Positions 1-6,410 of a stretch of 11,329 nt of DNA are shown here, one piece after another. The translations under genes were made by a program, and so were the position numbers. This stretch comes from Clostridiales bacterium (GTDB lineage: Bacteria > Bacillota > Clostridia > Lachnospirales > WQUN01), in the NCBI GenBank assembly GCA_031269415.1, contig JAISZF010000220.1:1-11329 (forward strand), written 5' to 3'. The notes below the pieces were generated by a model. It had not been told where the DNA came from and did no database searches. It saw only the letters and a program-made list of their open reading frames with translations. Each line of letters begins with the position of its first letter. The stretch's first letter is position 1.

Positions 1-591
1 TACACGGGTAATTCGTATAACTTCCTTGTTAAGAGCCAGGCGTATATTACGGTTATGCTGACAACAAGCAACAAATATCCGGCTGAGACTGTAAAGGCCA
101 TGGACTACCTCTTTACAGAAGATGGAAAAAATCTTATGACTTACGGCATTGAGGGTAAGACTTATAATCTTGTAGACGGCGTACCACAGTTCACGGATCT
201 TATTCTCAATAATCCTGACGGTTGGAGCGTTGACAATGCAATCGCGCATTTTTGCCGTGGTTCCGCAGCTAGCACGATGTTTGTCAATGAACCAAATTGT
301 TATAGTCAGCGTATGCTTTTTGATCAGCAAAGAGAAGCCGTCCAGGTTTGGGGGCAGGCGGATGTAAGCCGTACTCTCCCACCTATCTCACCAACTGCCG
401 ATGAAGTTCAAGCACTTGCGGATATTATGAATCCGATAAGAACATACGCTGAAGAATGTTTCGTTCAATTTGTTATGGGACAAAAACCGCTTACTGATTT
501 TGATGCTTACGTTAAAGGTCTGCAGGACATGGGGATAGAAGATGCTATAAAAATTCAGCAAAGCGCTCTTGATCGCTACAATAGCCGTTAA
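1..591 (+). CDS. Extracellular sugar-binding lipoprotein of an ABC transporter (LplA/LipO-like), C-terminal part
   Basis: The frame is open from the first base, so this is the last 196 residues of a protein whose start and lipoprotein signal lie outside the window. Solute-binding proteins of this group sit on the outer face of the membrane and hand a sugar or oligosaccharide to the permeases. The visible part contains a stretch typical of the LplA-like family: a 'MDYLFTEDGKNLMTYGIEGK' segment followed by YNLVDGVPQFTD. In this family that region follows a helix near the ligand cleft and carries the YGIEGK signature. The C-terminus, with DFDAYVKGLQDMGIEDAIKIQQ, also matches the usual end of these proteins. 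Two permease genes follow directly, 33 bases downstream, which supports the assignment. The ligand cannot be read from this fragment. Family is fairly certain; substrate is unknown. Confidence 0.88.
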   Translation, partial: YTGNSYNFLVKSQAYITVMLTTSNKYPAETVKAMDYLFTEDGKNLMTYGIEGKTYNLVDGVPQFTDLILNNPDGWSVDNAIAHFCRGSAASTMFVNEPNCYSQRMLFDQQREAVQVWGQADVSRTLPPISPTADEVQALADIMNPIRTYAEECFVQFVMGQKPLTDFDAYVKGLQDMGIEDAIKIQQSALDRYNSR

Positions 592-612
592 TAATTAAAT
601 TTGCCTTCAGAT

Positions 613-619
613 GGGGGAG
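613..619 (+). promoter_or_regulatory. Ribosome binding site that sets a TTG start for the first permease
   Basis: GGGGGAG lies five bases before the TTG at 625. The longer frame starting with TTG at 601 has no such site and would add eight hydrophilic residues, including this very site, so 625 is preferred. Confidence 0.7.
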
Positions 620-624
620 ATGAA

Positions 625-1545
625 TTGAAAAATCAAAAACCAAAAAAAAGCCTATGGTGGGATATAAAAAAATATCATCAGATTTATCTGATGATCATCC
701 CGGTGTTGCTATATTATATCCTGTTTCATTATGGGCCTATGTACGGCGCAATGATCGCTTTCAAAAACTTCTCCCCTGGCAAAGGCATTTGGGGCAGCCC
801 TTGGATTGGCCTTGATAATTTCGCCAGGTTTATAAATGGCGTGTATTTTGAAAGGCTGATCAAAAACACTCTGACCATTAACATTATGAATTTACTGTTT
901 GGATTCCCTGCTCCTATACTTCTGGCGCTTCTTTTTAACGAGATGAGGGCAAAACATTTCAAAAAGGTAGTTCAAACCGCGAGCTACCTTCCCCATTTTG
1001 TTTCCATTATGGTCATTTGCGGCATGATTATTGATTTTACAAATAGTAAAGGTGTTATTAACGACTTGATAGCTCTTTTGGGCGGTACGAGAAGCTCACT
1101 TATGCTTAACGCGAGTTTATTCAAGCCGATATATGTTATTACCGACATTTGGCAAGAAGTTGGGTGGAATTCTATTATTTTCATTGCCGCGATGAGCAGT
1201 ATAGACACGCAAATTTACGAAGCGGCGGTTATTGATGGCGCGGGTAGGTTTAAACAGGCATTGCATGTAACCTTGCCCGGTATCGCGCCGACGATAATAA
1301 TTCTTTTGATACTGCGCATTGGGCAAATGATGAATGTAGGTTTTGAAAAAATTATTCTTTTGTATAACCCAACCACATATACAACAGCAGATGTTATATC
1401 GTCGTTCGTATACCGTGAGGGTATGTTGAATTTCAGTTTTAGTTTCAGCGCTGCTGTGGGTTTGTTTAATTCGCTTATAAATTTCACGTTGATTCTCATG
1501 GCGAACTTTTTTAGCCGTAAATTTACGGAAACCAGCTTATGGTAA
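625..1545 (+). CDS. Sugar ABC transporter permease, LplB type
   Basis: This is an inner-membrane permease of the MalF/UgpA superfamily, 306 residues from the TTG start at 625. It forms half of the channel through which the bound sugar enters the cell. A basic N-terminus (KNQKPKKS) is followed by a first membrane helix around residues 18-37 and the GPMYGAMIAFKNFSPGKG segment typical of LplB proteins. The cytoplasmic EAA loop, which docks with the ATPase, is clear near residues 199-220 (EAAVIDGAGRFKQALHVTLP). The end (LILMANFFSRKFTETSLW) is also typical. It lies between the binding-protein gene and the second permease (15-base gap) in one operon. The ATPase is absent, as is usual for this group, which normally shares an MsmX-like ATPase encoded elsewhere. 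The transported sugar is not evident. Confidence 0.92.
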   Translation: MKNQKPKKSLWWDIKKYHQIYLMIIPVLLYYILFHYGPMYGAMIAFKNFSPGKGIWGSPWIGLDNFARFINGVYFERLIKNTLTINIMNLLFGFPAPILLALLFNEMRAKHFKKVVQTASYLPHFVSIMVICGMIIDFTNSKGVINDLIALLGGTRSSLMLNASLFKPIYVITDIWQEVGWNSIIFIAAMSSIDTQIYEAAVIDGAGRFKQALHVTLPGIAPTIIILLILRIGQMMNVGFEKIILLYNPTTYTTADVISSFVYREGMLNFSFSFSAAVGLFNSLINFTLILMANFFSRKFTETSLW

Positions 1546-1560
1546 GAAAGAGGTGCAACT

Positions 1561-2442
1561 GTGGCGGGTAAGAGAAGTATTGGCGAGATGATTTTTGATA
1601 TTTTTAATTATATTTTTATGGCTCTAATCCTGTTTGCTACGTTGTATCCTTTCCTATATATCGCTTTCGCATCCTTCAGCGATCCATACCTTCTGGAAGC
1701 GCATCAGGGGTTTTTAGTGCGACCTGTGGGCTTTTCACTCGCTTCGTTCAAGGCTGTGTTCGGTAACCGTAATATTTTGATGGGATATAGAAACACTTTG
1801 ATCTATGTAGTTCTTGGTACGTCATTAAATCTATTAATGACGTCGCTTGGCGCATATGTTTTGTCACGCAACGGGCCATGCCTAAAAAATATTTTTACGT
1901 TCCTTTTCGTTTTCACGATGTTTTTTAGCGGGGGTTTGATTCCATTCTATTTAATTGTACAGGGATTAAAGCTTGCGGATACGATGTGGGCTGTTATTTT
2001 ACCGCCTGCGGTCAACACATATAATTTAATCATCATGCGCACGGCTTTCGCGGGTGTGCCGCCGAGCATGGAGGAATCCGCTAGGATAGACGGCGCAGGT
2101 GATGTTACGATATTATTTAGAATAATAATTCCGCTCTGCATGCCTGTTGTGGCGGTTATGATTTTATTTTACGGGGTGTATCATTGGAATGCGTGGGTCA
2201 ACGCATCAATCTTTTTTCAGAAGCGAACGCTATATCCGTTGCAGCTTTTTTTGAGGGAGATATTGATCACGAGCAATACGGACTCCATGACGACAGGCGC
2301 ATCGTCAGGCGAGCGTGAATATGTAAGTCAGGGTATTAAATACGCGACCATCATCGTCGCTACTATTCCGATTTTGTGTGTCTACCCATTTTTACAGAGA
2401 TTTTTTAATAAGGGGATTATGATTGGCGCGGTTAAAGAATAG
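1561..2442 (+). CDS. Carbohydrate ABC transporter permease, LplC/YtcP type
   Basis: This is the second permease of the uptake system, 293 residues, partner of the LplB-like protein just upstream. It starts at GTG, six bases after an AAAGAGGTG ribosome binding site. Several hydrophobic segments are visible: the first covers residues 14-36, others lie near 80-101, 110-134 and 183-207, and one is close to the end. The EAA loop is at about 170-191 (MEESARIDGAGDVTILFRII), followed by the Trp-rich YGVYHWNAW segment. The C-terminal QRFFNKGIMIGAVKE is a hallmark of the LplC/YtcP branch. The length is normal for the family. No defect was seen. Genes of this type commonly import oligosaccharides or modified sugars; the ligand here is unknown. 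Confidence 0.93.
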   Translation: MAGKRSIGEMIFDIFNYIFMALILFATLYPFLYIAFASFSDPYLLEAHQGFLVRPVGFSLASFKAVFGNRNILMGYRNTLIYVVLGTSLNLLMTSLGAYVLSRNGPCLKNIFTFLFVFTMFFSGGLIPFYLIVQGLKLADTMWAVILPPAVNTYNLIIMRTAFAGVPPSMEESARIDGAGDVTILFRIIIPLCMPVVAVMILFYGVYHWNAWVNASIFFQKRTLYPLQLFLREILITSNTDSMTTGASSGEREYVSQGIKYATIIVATIPILCVYPFLQRFFNKGIMIGAVKE

Positions 2443-2485
2443 TGGGGCAAAACGGAGAGTGTATTAAGAGTAAGGGAGGAATTAA

Positions 2486-3637
2486 ATGTCTGTCGGTAAA
2501 TTGAAATATGGAATGATCGGTGGCGACATAGCCGCTTTTATTGGCGGGGTACATAGGACAGCGATATCTTTTTCTGCCAAGGCTGAACTATCTGCCGGAT
2601 GTTTTTCGATCATTCCCGAACTAAATGCTGAAACAGGTCGACTACATTCGGTTGATCCATCGCGCGTATATGAAACTTATCAGGAGATGATTGATGCCGA
2701 AAGCAAACGTTCCGCCAATGAACGTTTGGATTTCGTGAGTATCGTTACTCCTAATAACACGCATTATGATATTGCGAAACGTTGTCTGAAAGCTGGCTTT
2801 AATGTTTACTGTGAAAAACCAGTATGCGTAAATCTACAACAAGCCGAAGAACTGAGTACTCTTATTCAAAAGAGTGGACTATTGTTCGGCGTTAATTACA
2901 GTTACACTGGTTATACGATGATCAAGCTCGCGAAAGAGATGGTGAGAACCGGAAAATTAGGTAAAGTGATCGGCGTGCAAGGCCAGTATATGCAGGAATG
3001 GTTAATCGATCAGTTGGGTGATACGTCGGATACGGCTAGACTATCCGCGTGGCGCATGGATCCCGAAATTTCAGGTGGTACGAATTGTATCGGCGACATT
3101 GGAACACATCTTGAAAATATGATCGCATATATAACTGGATTGAGAATGAAGAAACTTTGCGCAAAATTGGATCGCTTCGGGCATCCATTGGATTTTCACG
3201 GAAATATCATGCTTGAATTTGATAATGGTGCGACGGGAGTTTACACCTGTTCACAGGTGTGCATAGGGCAGCAAAATGGGTTCACTTTTAGAATTATGGG
3301 AACAGAAGGCTCACTTGAATGGAATCAGCAGCACCCGGAAGAACTAGTTTACTGTGCAAAAGGCGGCGCCGCTCAAATATTAACACGCGCGGGGGGATAT
3401 TTGAAAAATTATGAAGCCGCGTCATGGAGTCGCATACCTGCAGGGCATCCCGAAGGGTTATATGAGGCGTTCGCCAATATGTATAAAGCGTTTATGGATG
3501 ATATTGAAGCCGTGAGATCGGGCAATAAAACCGTTCGCGGAGATTATCCGACTATCAGCGAAGGTATTGACGGTTTGCGTTTTGTGCGAGCTGTATTGAA
3601 GAGTGACGCCGAAGATTCTGATTGGGTGGAGGTATAA
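2486..3637 (+). CDS. Gfo/Idh/MocA-family NAD(P)-dependent oxidoreductase
   Basis: This is a cytoplasmic dehydrogenase of 383 residues, a usual length for the family, starting at ATG after a strong AGGGAGG site. Members oxidise or reduce hydroxyl groups of sugars, inositols or sugar acids. The N-terminal Rossmann fold opens with YGMIGGDIAAFIGGVHR (residues 8-24). The subfamily with the 'AFIGxVHR' form normally has GGG, whereas here the third position is Asp. The catalytic-site EKP motif is at 110-112 (YCEKPVC), and the second-domain GDIGTH motif at 203-208 supplies the conserved Asp and His. It follows the permease genes by 43 bases and probably shares their transcript, so it likely acts on the imported sugar or a breakdown product. 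The exact substrate and cofactor preference cannot be told. Confidence 0.92.
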   Translation: MSVGKLKYGMIGGDIAAFIGGVHRTAISFSAKAELSAGCFSIIPELNAETGRLHSVDPSRVYETYQEMIDAESKRSANERLDFVSIVTPNNTHYDIAKRCLKAGFNVYCEKPVCVNLQQAEELSTLIQKSGLLFGVNYSYTGYTMIKLAKEMVRTGKLGKVIGVQGQYMQEWLIDQLGDTSDTARLSAWRMDPEISGGTNCIGDIGTHLENMIAYITGLRMKKLCAKLDRFGHPLDFHGNIMLEFDNGATGVYTCSQVCIGQQNGFTFRIMGTEGSLEWNQQHPEELVYCAKGGAAQILTRAGGYLKNYEAASWSRIPAGHPEGLYEAFANMYKAFMDDIEAVRSGNKTVRGDYPTISEGIDGLRFVRAVLKSDAEDSDWVEV

Positions 3638-3763
3638 GGCCTGATATTGTTATAGCCGTCGGAGGCATAGGCGAGTTGTCGCGGGGGGTTGTATGAGCAA
3701 TTGACCGGGATTCAGTACGGAAGATTGCCTGATCCGTTTGGGTGGGTTAGGGAGGTTGTTTAA
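3622..3763 (+). pseudogene. Possible relic of a decayed gene behind the dehydrogenase
   Basis: A short frame from about 3622 reads GGGIRPDIVIAVGGIGELSRG and then stops at 3694. A second frame continues from 3689 as YEQLTGIQYGRLPDPFGWVREVV to a stop at 3761-3763. The two join if one G is removed from the six-G run at 3683-3688. The joined peptide of about 46 residues has a protein-like composition, but I do not recognise its family. A GGAGG site lies at the very end of the dehydrogenase gene, as if another gene once followed. This is suggestive only; chance reading frames of this length are common. Confidence 0.25.
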
Positions 3764-3885
3764 AAAATAGGCGGGGATTTGATGTCCAGTCCACGAAGTT
3801 AACTGTGAGAAGCATAAAACGTAACATCGCAAGGGCGGTCTGACATGAGGACAACTAAAGACACTACAGGCCAGGGGTTGCTGAT
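3764..3885. other. Intergenic stretch before the dinD relic, no clear signal
   Basis: I see no strong terminator for the sugar operon here and no SOS box of the GAAC-N4-GTTC form in front of the dinD-like gene. A 14-codon frame (ATG at 3845) ends in ATGTGA and overlaps the GTG start at 3886. It could be a coupled leader but is more likely chance. Confidence 0.4.
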
Positions 3886-4347
3886 GTGAGCGAACTAAAA
3901 GCAAAAGAATATAAGCGGTTTGAGGATATCAAGCGCGTCCGTACAGCTGGCGGCGAATATTGGCTTGCTCGCGAACTCGCGCCAGTGCTGGAATACACGA
4001 ATTGGCAAAACTTCAGCAAGGTTATTGATCGTGCGATGCTTGCATGCAAAAATAGCGGCAACGAAATAGATGACCATTTTATTGAGGCCAGTAAAATGGT
4101 CGATATAGGGAGCGGCGCGAAGCGAATTATGGGAAGCGAGGAACTCGTTTCAAATCTGTTCCGCATTTCTCAGACCGATAGCAAGCTAAAGAGAGAGGGC
4201 ATTAACAATCGAGAAGATGCTACTGATGCTCATCCCAGTCGTTCAAATAATAGCCGCCGAAGTGAAAATAGTGAAAGTAGTCGGGGTCGTCGTTGCCTAG
4301 CAGAGTTGTTACCGCCGCGCTCTGCTTCCCGAACATTCCATTGGTAA
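3886..4347 (+). pseudogene. dinD: dinD-like DNA-damage-inducible protein D, internally deleted and 3' truncated
   Basis: The frame starts at GTG, eight bases after AGGGG. Residues 11-80 match the N-terminal part of DinD: FEDIKRVRTAGGEYWLARE, then RAMLACKNSGNEIDDHF and MVDIGSGAKR. Residue 81 jumps directly to the C-terminal DinD part: MGSEELVSNLFRISQTDSKL, then KREGINNREDATDAH. From memory, intact DinD is about 275 residues, with roughly 100 residues between these blocks, including the LSRYACYLxxQNGDP region. That middle is missing in frame, with the join near 4125/4126. Family similarity stops near residue 116 (about 4232). The remaining tail is Ser/Arg-rich and is the antisense reading of the facing NTF2-like relic, so it is not a DinD ending. 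Intact DinD is an SOS-induced protein reported to affect RecA filaments. This copy is almost certainly non-functional. Confidence 0.8.
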
Positions 4348-4593
4348 AGCAAACGAAGTTAAATATTCTGGAGCGCGCGCGTAATCAATAGCCTGGCCAT
4401 GCCACTTCAACGCGGATACGACATTCTCGGATCCTCGCGCGTTTCCATAGTTTGTTGACTCAAGTGTCACGTCCGGGGCGAGGAGTTCCTCAAGGCCGGC
4501 GTCGTTATCCTGGGTCAGGCAAATGACAAAGCGCTTGAATACTTCCTTTATCTCTAATCTATTAGATAGAGTCAAAAAGTTAGCAAAAGACAT
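4220..4593 (-). pseudogene. NTF2/SnoaL-like protein gene, frameshifted and 3' truncated
   Basis: From ATG at 4593 the minus strand encodes MSFANFLTLSNRLEIKEVF, then LEELLAPDVTLESTNYGNARG, then ALKWHGQAIDYARAPEYLT. This is the start of an NTF2-like (SnoaL-like) small alpha+beta barrel protein. Near 4350-4365 the similarity moves to another frame: NFVCFTNGMFGKQSAAVTTL, followed by DDPDYFHYFHFGGYYLNDW, which fits the middle and later strands of the same fold. The original frame ends in an unrelated tail at 4309. The second frame stops at 4220-4222, before the final 'W-x-I/L...FdldWe.GN' part expected of the family. So there is one indel plus loss of the 3' end, which abuts the dinD relic. NTF2-like proteins are usually small cytoplasmic enzymes or ligand-binding proteins; this one has no assignable role. 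No clear ribosome binding site precedes the ATG. Confidence 0.72.
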
Positions 4594-4602
4594 AGAGAAA
4601 TA

Positions 4603-4631
4603 ATAATCACTCAACAGAAGTGTGATATCAA
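4603..4631 (-). promoter_or_regulatory. Possible sigma-70-type promoter for the NTF2-like relic
   Basis: On the minus strand TTGATA (4626-4631) is followed after 17 bases by GATTAT (4603-4608). The expected transcript start falls almost at the ATG at 4593, which would make the message nearly leaderless and would fit the lack of a ribosome binding site. The region is AT-rich, so chance matches are likely. Confidence 0.25.
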
Positions 4632-4646
4632 GTATATAAATCAATC

Positions 4647-4678
4647 GTGGGGTGTGCGCTTTACAGCGTACACCCCAC
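4647..4678 (-). terminator. Hairpin terminator overlapping the end of the GNAT gene
   Basis: The sequence forms a 14-base-pair stem (4647-4660 with 4665-4678, one G-T pair) closed by a four-base loop at 4661-4664. The loop contains the stop codon of the acetyltransferase gene, and the stem encodes its last four residues. On the minus strand the stem is followed by GATTGATTTATAT, only moderately T-rich. On the plus strand no T-run follows. It is therefore best read as the terminator of the leftward transcription unit that includes the GNAT gene and perhaps the whole atp operon. Confidence 0.6.
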
Positions 4679-5104
4679 ATCCCCGTCATGCCGCATACTG
4701 ATATGCGCGATCCCCGCCTCAATGAATTCTTCCCCGTACGCTTCAAACCCCAGCTTCTCATAAAACCCTCGCGCGGTTATCTGCGCGTGGACTGTCTGCG
4801 CGCCGAATCCGGCTTCGACAGCCCTACGGATCAGCATCCGCATAACCAGATCTCCGAACCCCTGCCCGCGGTACGCCTTCAGCACCGCCACGCGCCCAAT
4901 CACAAGGCCCTCGTCCGTCACGCGCATCCTGCCGGTGGCGGCGGGGGTTCCGTTGTCGTATAAAACCAAATGAACGGCGTCGCCGTCCGTATCGTCCAGC
5001 TCAATAGATTCGGGCACGCGCTGCTCGTTAATAAACACTTCGCGACGTATCAGATGGGCGTCGGACAGATCGCCCGCGCCCATAAACCAATTTGATGTAA
5101 TCAT
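4661..5104 (-). CDS. GNAT-family N-acetyltransferase, ElaA/YjcF-like
   Basis: This is a complete 147-residue cytoplasmic protein that would transfer an acetyl group from acetyl-CoA to an unknown amine. The N-terminal RREVFINEQRVPESIELDD (residues 21-39) is characteristic of the ElaA/YjcF branch. Strand 3 (AATGRMRV) is followed by the acetyl-CoA pyrophosphate-binding motif A, IGRVAVLKAYRGQGFGDLVM, with R/Q-x-x-G-x-G seen as RGQGFG. The C-terminal part (ITARGFYEKLGFEAYGEEFIEAGIAHISM) is the usual GNAT ending with the F-Y-E-K-L-G-F signature. A GGGGGA site lies just before the ATG. It follows the stalk-domain gene by 33 bases on the same strand. That gap holds only a weak 5-6-bp hairpin without a T-run, so the two may be co-transcribed. 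No defects were seen. Confidence 0.9.
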   Translation of the reverse strand: MITSNWFMGAGDLSDAHLIRREVFINEQRVPESIELDDTDGDAVHLVLYDNGTPAATGRMRVTDEGLVIGRVAVLKAYRGQGFGDLVMRMLIRRAVEAGFGAQTVHAQITARGFYEKLGFEAYGEEFIEAGIAHISMRHDGDVGCTL

Positions 5105-5137
5105 AAATCCCCCGGCGGTTCGACGCCTGAACGGCGT

Positions 5138-5950
5138 TTAACTTTCATTCAATGTAACATTCTTCCGCTCGTCGATCTCCACGTTTAATTTCAATACTGA
5201 AATAAAATACAGCGACGAGATATAAGTTATGTTTTTATTAAAGACAAGGGAAAAACCCAGGTTCGCGTTTATATCGTCTTTCAGGAGTATCTCGTAAACA
5301 TCCCCCCGCCGCATCGTGACGGCTTCCTCTTCGGGCAGCCATCCCACGCTGTACCCCAGACGCTCGCATACGGCGCGTAAGGGCAGATAGGTAACGCTGC
5401 CGTCGGTTATCGCCTTTATATCCAACTGTATGCCGTTAACCCAGATGGTGTCGTCGTAGAGTTTTTCGTCGCCAGGGGATAAACGGATAAGCTCGGTCAG
5501 ATATTCGTCGGTCGCGTCCGCTTTCATACTATTGTAAATCGCTATATCCGTTTTATTTGTTAAAGTATTTTCCGGCGGGAAGTAAACGGTAAAGACATAC
5601 CTGTTGGTTTCAACCAGTTTCTTATGTCCGGGTTCCAGATTGTAATGATATATACTGTAAATATTGACGCTGAGAAACAGAGCCGGCTTAGACGGGCCAA
5701 CTGAGGGCATATAGTAAAAATTCAGCTTTTCAAGCGGCCGCTGGCTGTTGGTTATTAACTCGCGGTCGCCGGATAGATAACCCGACCACATGGTCGGGAT
5801 ATCCAGGAAATAATCGGCCTTTTCGCCCAATACGCGTCCGCTGTTCAAGTCTAAACGTGACACGGAACTGACAATGTTGACTGATTCAGACATAACGTTC
5901 TTGCCCGTAAGAAGTAAGGCTAACAAAAATGGCAGACCCATCCTCAACAC
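5138..5950 (-). CDS. Secreted protein with copper-amine-oxidase-like (stalk) C-terminal domain
   Basis: The protein has 270 residues from GTG at 5950, which sits about nine bases after a G-run and directly after an in-frame stop. The N-terminus (MLRMGLPFLLALLLTGKN) is a hydrophobic export signal with no lipobox cysteine, so the protein is probably exported. Residues from about 150 to 270 resemble the 'copper amine oxidase N-terminal-like' or stalk domain common in exported Firmicute proteins: IWVNGIQLDIKAITDGSVTY, PLRAVCERLGYSVGW and EEEAVTMRRGD match its usual 'VNG...YVPLRAVAEALGxxVxW...tVTi' pattern. Despite the name, this domain has no oxidase activity and no copper site is seen. The middle, residues 30-150, is unrecognised. 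It follows atpC by 32 bases on the same strand without a terminator, so it is probably in the atp transcript. Function unknown. Confidence 0.75.
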   Translation of the reverse strand: MLRMGLPFLLALLLTGKNVMSESVNIVSSVSRLDLNSGRVLGEKADYFLDIPTMWSGYLSGDRELITNSQRPLEKLNFYYMPSVGPSKPALFLSVNIYSIYHYNLEPGHKKLVETNRYVFTVYFPPENTLTNKTDIAIYNSMKADATDEYLTELIRLSPGDEKLYDDTIWVNGIQLDIKAITDGSVTYLPLRAVCERLGYSVGWLPEEEAVTMRRGDVYEILLKDDINANLGFSLVFNKNITYISSLYFISVLKLNVEIDERKNVTLNES

Positions 5951-5982
5951 TTTATTTTACCCCCCACCCCGGCGTTTTCTGC

Positions 5983-6408
5983 CTACTTTCTTCCCCTAAT
6001 CAGCGGATATGAACTGACCTCTATTCGTACCAGCGCGCGGCGTAATGACAGTTCGGCGCGCTGTATGTCCGTATCACCGCTCTTCTGGAGTATTCTCTGC
6101 TGCGCGCGCGCCTTGGCGGCCTCAGCGCGTACGCGGTCTATTTCGCTCGGCCATTCCGCGGCGTCGGATAGAACCGTTACCTTATCGTTCAGAATCTCGG
6201 CGAAGCCGCCCATAACCGCCAATTCATTTTCCTCGGCGCCGTTATTGAAGATACGCAGCGGCCCGTATCCCAGAACGGCGGCGCGGCTTTCGCATCCGGG
6301 CAGAATACCCATATCGCCGTCGGCGCCTCGCAGTATCACCATATCCACGTCCTCGTCATACAGCAGGCGCAAAGGCGTAATAATCTTTAAACTCAGCCGT
6401 TTGGACAT
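5983..6408 (-). CDS. atpC: F1 ATP synthase epsilon subunit
   Basis: The 141-residue epsilon subunit is part of the F1 central stalk and regulates ATP hydrolysis. I chose ATG at 6408 because GAGG (6414-6417) lies five bases upstream; the alternative GTG at 6414 overlaps that site. The N-terminal beta-sandwich shows IITPLRLLYDEDVDMVILRG and GDMGILPG, and the next residues are CES where most family members have (N/G)H-x-P. The C-terminal helical hairpin begins with IDRVRA (90-95), which fits the I/L-D-x-x-R-A ATP-binding motif known from Bacillus-type epsilon, followed by a typical RRALVRIEV. The gene starts two bases after the atpD stop, so translation is probably coupled. It is the last F1 gene of the operon. 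Confidence 0.93.
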   Translation of the reverse strand: MSKRLSLKIITPLRLLYDEDVDMVILRGADGDMGILPGCESRAAVLGYGPLRIFNNGAEENELAVMGGFAEILNDKVTVLSDAAEWPSEIDRVRAEAAKARAQQRILQKSGDTDIQRAELSLRRALVRIEVSSYPLIRGRK

Positions 6409-6410
6409 AT

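Noticed and set aside
3780..3885. SOS/LexA box in front of the dinD relic
   Set aside because: No GAAC-N4-GTTC-like palindrome is present; the nearest GAAGTTAACTG does not fit.
3845..3889. 14-codon leader frame overlapping the dinD start
   Set aside because: Too short to support; the ATGTGA overlap is easily met by chance.
3650..3904. 84-residue minus-strand frame opposite the intergenic zone
   Set aside because: Composition rich in Pro, Cys, Ser and Leu with no family pattern, no ribosome binding site, and overlap with the dinD start; read as chance.
4652..4963. Plus-strand frame across the GNAT gene
   Set aside because: It is the antisense shadow of a well-supported acetyltransferase and has low-complexity Gly/His/Pro content.
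5122..5138. Small hairpin between the stalk-domain gene and the GNAT gene as a terminator
   Set aside because: The stem is only five to six pairs and no T-run follows on the minus strand.
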